Source of the DNA: Candidatus Zixiibacteriota bacterium
Lineage (GTDB): Bacteria > Zixibacteria > MSB-5A5 > GN15 > JACZUZ01
Assembly: GCA_022572905.1 (NCBI GenBank)
Contig: JACZUZ010000088.1
Location: forward strand, 1 to 7,370
DNA: 7,370 bases
Reading direction: 5' to 3'
Shown: positions 1-4,300 of the stretch, in pieces
Layout of the letters: each line of letters starts with the position of its first letter
How positions within the stretch are numbered: position 1 is the stretch's first letter
Position numbers and translations under genes: made by a program
The notes under the pieces: model-generated
Database searches by the model: none
What the model saw: only the letters and a program-made list of their open reading frames with translations
Told to the model about the DNA's origin: nothing

Positions 1-8
1 GGCTCAAA

Positions 9-13
9 AGGAG
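9..13 (+). promoter_or_regulatory. Shine-Dalgarno site that fixes a TTG start
   Basis: An AGGAG core lies seven bases upstream of TTG at 21. The only nearby in-frame ATG (60-62) lacks such a site and would delete the RYWLMK strand that opens every EVE domain. The rare TTG is therefore the supported start of the first gene. Confidence 0.75.
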
Positions 14-20
14 ATAGAAA

Positions 21-509
21 TTGAAGAGTAAGAAAAATGAATCGAAACGCTATTGGTTGATGAAAACCGAGCCAAACGCCTTTTCCATTCAACATCTGGA
101 AAAACTACCCAACAAGACCACTCACTGGGACGGGGTTCGAAATTATCAAGCTCGCAACACTCTCAGGGATGATATCAAAAAGGGCGATGGTGTCCTTTTT
201 TATCATTCGATAGTTGACCCGCCATTGATTGTAGGCGAATGTGTGATCACTCGCTCCGGATACCCCGATCACACAGCTTTTGACCCGAGCGAGAAACATT
301 TTGACCCGAAAAGCGATCCCCAGAACCCGCGCTGGTTTATGGTGGATCTGAAACTCAAGCGGATATTCAAAAGACAAATATCCCTTTCCGAAATCAGATT
401 AACGCCCGGATTGGAGAAAATGGAAGTAGCCAAGCGCGGCCAGAGGCTCTCGGTAATGCCAGTGACTCCCAAGGAATGGGAGATCGTTCTGAAGCTGGCC
501 GGGAAATGA
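21..509 (+). CDS. EVE domain protein (PUA-like fold, THYN1-type)
   Basis: This is a complete 162-residue protein that is almost entirely one EVE domain. Visible family landmarks are YWLMKTEP (residues 11-18), WDGVRNYQARN (36-46), the KKGDGVLFYHS strand (53-63), FDPKSDPQNPRW (94-105) and the C-terminal RLSVMPVTPKEW (142-153). Length and motif order match bacterial homologues of human thymocyte nuclear protein 1. EVE domains belong to the PUA/YTH-like superfamily; some family members bind modified bases in nucleic acid. A nucleic-acid-binding role in the cytoplasm is inferred by family, and the ligand here is unknown. There is no signal peptide or membrane segment. The start is TTG at 21 with AGGAG seven bases upstream. 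The upstream neighbour is outside the window. Downstream is an 820-base gap, so there is no visible operon partner and no clear terminator after the stop. Confidence 0.93.
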   Translation: MKSKKNESKRYWLMKTEPNAFSIQHLEKLPNKTTHWDGVRNYQARNTLRDDIKKGDGVLFYHSIVDPPLIVGECVITRSGYPDHTAFDPSEKHFDPKSDPQNPRWFMVDLKLKRIFKRQISLSEIRLTPGLEKMEVAKRGQRLSVMPVTPKEWEIVLKLAGK

Positions 510-866
510 CAAGTGTGGGGAAAGGGGTTGCGGCCAAGATACGCGTTTCAATGCTCCTGAAGTTTCCGAAAGATTTGGAATCAATCAATTTTGCATCGAT
601 TTAGCGGATAAATCTTGTCTCATCCGAAAAAATTCAAATAATTTCTAAAATATTTTCGCTTAAATTTTAGCCCATATCTCACTTTTGCGACATCTTTTGA
701 CAAGACTTTCTCTTCGTAACTATTTCTTAATCAATAGTTTATATCCGTTGATTTCTTACCAATTTTACGGCTTAAAGTCCGCGCAATTGGCTCTTCTTCT
801 GCAAGCTCCTATTAATCAACGTCTTAACAAAACCCTGCCACTAAGTTAATAATTCTCATAATCCGT

Positions 867-888
867 AAAATTGAATGAAAATTGAATG
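867..888. repeat. Perfect tandem direct repeat, 2 x 11 bp
   Basis: AAAATTGAATG occurs twice head to tail (867-877 and 878-888) with no mismatch. The period is about one DNA helical turn, and the pair sits at about -109 to -88 relative to the predicted transcription start at 976. Tandem 11-bp half-sites are the known binding layout of OmpR/PhoB-type response regulators. Assigning such a regulator here is inference from spacing and position only; AT-rich sequence can give short repeats by chance. Confidence 0.5.
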
Positions 889-902
889 GTTTAAATAGTA
901 AA

Positions 903-927
903 TAAGCTCTTGAAAAATGGGAGCTTA
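903..927. promoter_or_regulatory. Perfect 7-bp inverted repeat, candidate operator
   Basis: TAAGCTC (903-909) and GAGCTTA (921-927) are perfect inverted arms around an 11-base centre. The centre of symmetry at 915 lies about 61 bases upstream of the predicted start point at 976, a classic position for a dimeric activator of a sigma70 promoter. No T-run follows, so a terminator is unlikely. The binding protein is not known. Confidence 0.45.
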
Positions 928-940
928 CGGCAGATTCTCA

Positions 941-969
941 TTGACTTTTCATCGATGATGGGCTATAAT
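941..969 (+). promoter_or_regulatory. Strong sigma70-type promoter
   Basis: TTGACT (941-946) is followed after exactly 17 bases by a perfect TATAAT (964-969). Five of six -35 bases and six of six -10 bases match the consensus. Transcription should begin near 976, about 350 bases ahead of the large secreted-protein gene. No competing promoter of similar quality was found closer to that gene. Confidence 0.75.
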
Positions 970-973
970 TTTT

Positions 974-1112
974 GTGTCTACTAGTTCTTGGTGTCCTAGT
1001 ACACATCTGACAGTTTAAGAACAATTAACAACCGCAAAGCCAATTCTACACGAGTAGGCTCTGCCCAATAAGCCACGGAAGGCGACCAGTCGGCCGAGGA
1101 ATTCTATTTTTT
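974..1112 (+). ncRNA. Candidate structured 5' leader RNA
   Basis: This element starts at the predicted transcription start. Hairpin I pairs 979-984 (TACTAG) with 996-1001 (CTAGTA), and after a C-C mismatch 974-977 with 1003-1006. Hairpin II pairs 1034-1040 with 1058-1064 (one A-C mismatch), has a five-base bulge at 1041-1045, then CTAC (1046-1049) with GTAG (1054-1057) closed by an ACGA tetraloop. Hairpin III pairs 1081-1085 with 1090-1095 (G1092 bulged); an alternative is GCC 1072-1074 with GGC 1081-1083. A U6 tract follows at 1107-1112. The words GCAAAGCC (1034-1041) and AAGCCACGG (1070-1078) recall GEMM-I/c-di-GMP-I core words, but the two-helix GEMM layout with a GNRA loop is not visible, so I do not assign that family. 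The leader lies about 220 bases from the start codon, so a regulatory effect on the large gene is inferred. Confidence 0.5.
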
Positions 1113-1328
1113 ACTAACTTTGTTATTTTAGAAAAGACAACAGGAAGAAATTACTGAACTCATTGATATAAATACTTTTAGAACATGATTTAGAATTTTG
1201 ATTGATATGTTTCACGTGTCTATTTTCGATTGCAACTACGCCACGCGTATTCACGTACGCACAAACTCCGAACGCTGGTCGAGTGGCCAATACTCGATTA
1301 GTGTGTTTTAGGATTCTTGAAGGTAAGA
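1113..1328 (+). other. Remaining 5' untranslated region of the surface-protein gene
   Basis: No supported gene is present. The first part (to about 1205) is AT-rich. The second is more balanced and ends in a small hairpin: TCGAGT (1279-1284) pairs perfectly with ACTCGA (1292-1297), and two G-U pairs (1277-1278 with 1298-1299) can extend it. The hairpin ends about 20 bases before the Shine-Dalgarno-like AGGT at 1321-1324, so it could influence ribosome access. An ORF running from TTG at 1202 has no ribosome site and no recognisable protein sequence. Confidence 0.45.
1321..1324 (+). promoter_or_regulatory. Shine-Dalgarno-like AGGT before ATG 1329
   Basis: AGGT lies four bases upstream of ATG at 1329. 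The in-frame TTG at 1317 has only AGGA at 1310-1313 with three bases of spacing, too close for good initiation. This favours 1329 as the start of the large gene, although the site itself is modest. Confidence 0.45.
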
Positions 1329-4300
1329 ATGTTTTCCGCACCCCCGCCCACACCCACACCCCTTGTCCCCCCGGCCCACGAATGCGGGCAAAGAAACCGA
1401 TGTAGAAAATCTAACCGTTCAGCTATCCCAAATTTGCTTTTCGCAATTTTGGTTGTGGCTATAGGTGTCTTTGGTTCTCCCCTGAGAGCCTATGCGGCAT
1501 TAGTTTTAACTGATAATAGCGCGTATTCGGCAGGATTATCTGCCTCTATAGATGGCTCTGCGTATGGAGCCAATGAAGACGTAACTCTCCAAGTGACTTA
1601 TCTGGATGGCTCACTATTGGCCGGTACTTCGGGCGATCCATGGACTGTTACTTCTGACAATCAGGGTAATTTCCTTACTTCCTGGATGACTCCCATGCTT
1701 GACACGGTAACGACACTCCTTTTGACCGCTGTTGGGGTGCGGACAGGAGATTCAGCTCAGACCACATTCGCCTTCGCTCCTCCCGCGGCCAATCTGGATC
1801 AACTCCGAAACGGTGGTCCGACGAATCCGCTTGATACGGGCGCCTGGGTAAACGGAAACTTAGGTTCGCAAACTTCCCATTACGTTGAAGCCTGGTCAGC
1901 CGGATATCGAGCGGTAATGACCGATATGCCAATCGGTGATACTGTTACTCTCACTCTGGAATATGATATTCGCCATAGCAGTCGAAACGCGCTGGATTAT
2001 CTGACATACTTTGACCGTATCGATGATGACCCTGACGGCTCTCACCTTTCAAGATTCGGCCATACTCAAGAAGTAATAGACCCTACTGTCGGAGTGTCTG
2101 CCTATACTGGGAACCCACCATCAAATGATCAATTCGCTATTCCGGTTCCAACTGTAAATAAGGATGTGAATGGCGACAGCGAGCCAGAAACAAGCTTTTT
2201 CAACCTTACTGACCCTGAAGATAGAAAAATGCATCTCTGGGGTGGAGATATTACGGCTATTTCATATCCCACACCCGGAGCAGGGGAAGGCGATCTTACA
2301 GCGGCGAATTCATCGACTAGAATAGAAGTAACTTTTGTAGTAGACAGCCCTACGATGATTCTCGCCTGGGGCGGCCATATTGGAAGCCGCAACGACTGGG
2401 ATTTTGACGGAGCAACTCCTAATTCAGCCGGTGGCATTAGTGGCTCGCCATACCATATGCGCCTGATCGACTGGAATCTTAACAATCTGGGTAATCAGGA
2501 TCGTTCACTCTCGGCCGACGCTGTTGCGGCGCCCCCGGCTTGTAGTCTTTCGGTTGACAGTCTCAATGTTTGCAAAGGCACGGACACCTGCGTGGTTGCG
2601 ATAGCCTTCCAGGGCGTACCTCCTTACTCGTTTTCCTGGACTGGCCCGGGCGTATTCAGCGCCACAAACGACACTATATGTTTTACAAATCTCGGAACTT
2701 CTGACGATGGTTATTATGTAGTCACTATTCTCGATTCAAATGGTCTTGAAGCCAAATGCTCAGTTCTGGTTTCGGTAAATCTGCCACCTGTAGCGAGTTG
2801 TCCATCCGGACCGATAAATATGTTCGTCTGCGATCTAAGCGATATTTGCATAGCAGGATTTTCATGTACAGACGCCGAAGGTGATCCTGTCACCACAACG
2901 ATAATCGGCGGAACTCTCTCAAACGATACAGTTTGCTTCACTCCGATCGTGGGCGCGAATGTTCTCACGTTCATCTGTGAGGACTCATGCGGAGCGGATA
3001 CATGTTCAGTAACAGTTAACGTAACGTTAAACAGCCCACCAGTGTCGAGTTGTCCATCCGGACCGATTAACTTGTTTGTCTGTGATCTGAGCGATATCTG
3101 CGTTCCCGGATTCTCCTGCACCGACGCCGACGGTAATCTCAGCTCCTCGGTAGTTAGTGGCGGAACGCTCTCGAACGATACGGTCTGCTTTACACCGGTC
3201 GCTGGGACTAATACAATAATTCTTACCTGCACTGACTCATGTGGAGCGACGGATGTCTGTACGACAATCGTTAATGTGACGTTAAACACCCCGCCAGTGT
3301 CGAGTTGTCCATCCGGACCGATAAACTTGTTTGTCTGTGATCTGAGCGATATCTGCGTTCCCGGCTTCTCCTGCACTGACGCTGAGGGCAATCTTGCCTC
3401 GACAACAGTCAGCGGCGGAACGCTTTCGAACGATACGGTCTGCTTTACTCCTGTGATTGGAGTTAATACAATAATCCTTACTTGCACCGACTCCTGCGGA
3501 GCCACTGCGGTTTGCACGACCATCGTTAATGTGACGTTAAACAGCCCTCCCGTAGCGAGTTGTCCTGCTAGCCCGATTAATCTGTTTGTCTGTGATCTCA
3601 GCCCGATCTGCGTAGCCGGTTTTGGATGTACAGACGCTGACGGTAACCTTGCCTCGACAACAGTTAGCGGCGGAACCCTCTCGAACGATACGGTTTGCTT
3701 TACTCCGGTGGTTGGTTCGAATACAATAATCCTTACCTGCACCGACGCCTGCGGTGCAACTGATGTCTGCACGACAATCGTCAACATCACGGTCAATCAA
3801 CCTCCTGTGGCGAATTGTCCTTCCGGCCCGATTGATCTGTCTGTCTGTGATCTCAGTCCAATATGCATAAAAGGATTCTCCTGTGCAGACGCCGACGGCA
3901 ATTTGCTAGCAAGCTCAGTTAGCGTTGGGACCGTCTCAAATGATACGGTATGTTTCACTCCTGTACCTGGACCTAATCCAATTATTCTGATATGTGTAGA
4001 TTCCTGTGGCGCAGCCGATGTCTGTACGACCATCGTCAACGTCACGGTAAATCAGCCGCCGGTAGCGAGTTGCCCGGCCAGCCCGATCGATAAATTCGTC
4101 TGTGATCTCAGCCCGATTTGCATAGCCGGTTTTGGATGTACAGACGCTGACGGCAATCTTACTTCAACAACAATAAGTGGCGGAACGCTCTCGAACGATA
4201 CGGTCTGCTTTACCCCCGTCTTTGGAGCCAATAATTTGATTTTGACCTGCACCGACTCATGCGGCGCAACAAGCGTTTGTACCACAACAGTTACAGTTAC

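Larger units (their letters stand above)
510..940. other. AT-rich intergenic region without a supported gene
   Basis: No ORF here has both a credible start and recognisable protein sequence. The stretch is markedly AT-rich from about 600 onward. Small symmetric elements are visible: CGGAT/ATCCG (605-609 and 622-626), CTAAAAT/ATTTTAG (645-651 and 664-670) and CGTTGATT/AATCAACG (746-753 and 814-821). The stronger elements at 867-888 and 903-927 are listed separately. I see no convincing intrinsic terminator for the EVE gene. The region probably serves as the upstream control region of the large secreted-protein gene. Confidence 0.6.

Noticed and set aside
551..604. 17-codon ORF after the EVE gene
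   Set aside because: No Shine-Dalgarno site and no recognisable sequence; this length is expected by chance.
605..626. Terminator for the EVE gene (CGGAT/ATCCG stem)
   Set aside because: The stem is only five pairs with a 12-base loop, and it is followed by an A-run rather than a T-run on the + strand.
697..726. Second promoter with a perfect TTGACA at 697-702
   Set aside because: No acceptable -10 element follows at 16 to 18 bases; the best candidate, TATTTC at 721, matches poorly. The 941-969 promoter is much better and closer to the gene.
1034..1099. Canonical GEMM-I/c-di-GMP-I riboswitch
   Set aside because: GCAAAGCC and AAGCCACGG are present, but I find no preceding helix capped by a GNRA loop and no GACGCAAAGCC junction in the expected order. 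Kept as an unassigned structured leader instead.
1202..1405. 67-residue + strand ORF overlapping the start of the large gene
   Set aside because: TTG start without a ribosome site, low-complexity proline-rich end, and it overlaps the better-supported frame.
2714..3796. 360-residue open frame on the - strand inside the repeat array (also 4052-4657)
   Set aside because: It mirrors the 255-bp units in the opposite strand, so its length comes from repetition of one stop-free unit. The + strand frame has a signal peptide, recognisable domains and a sorting signal; the - strand product has none.
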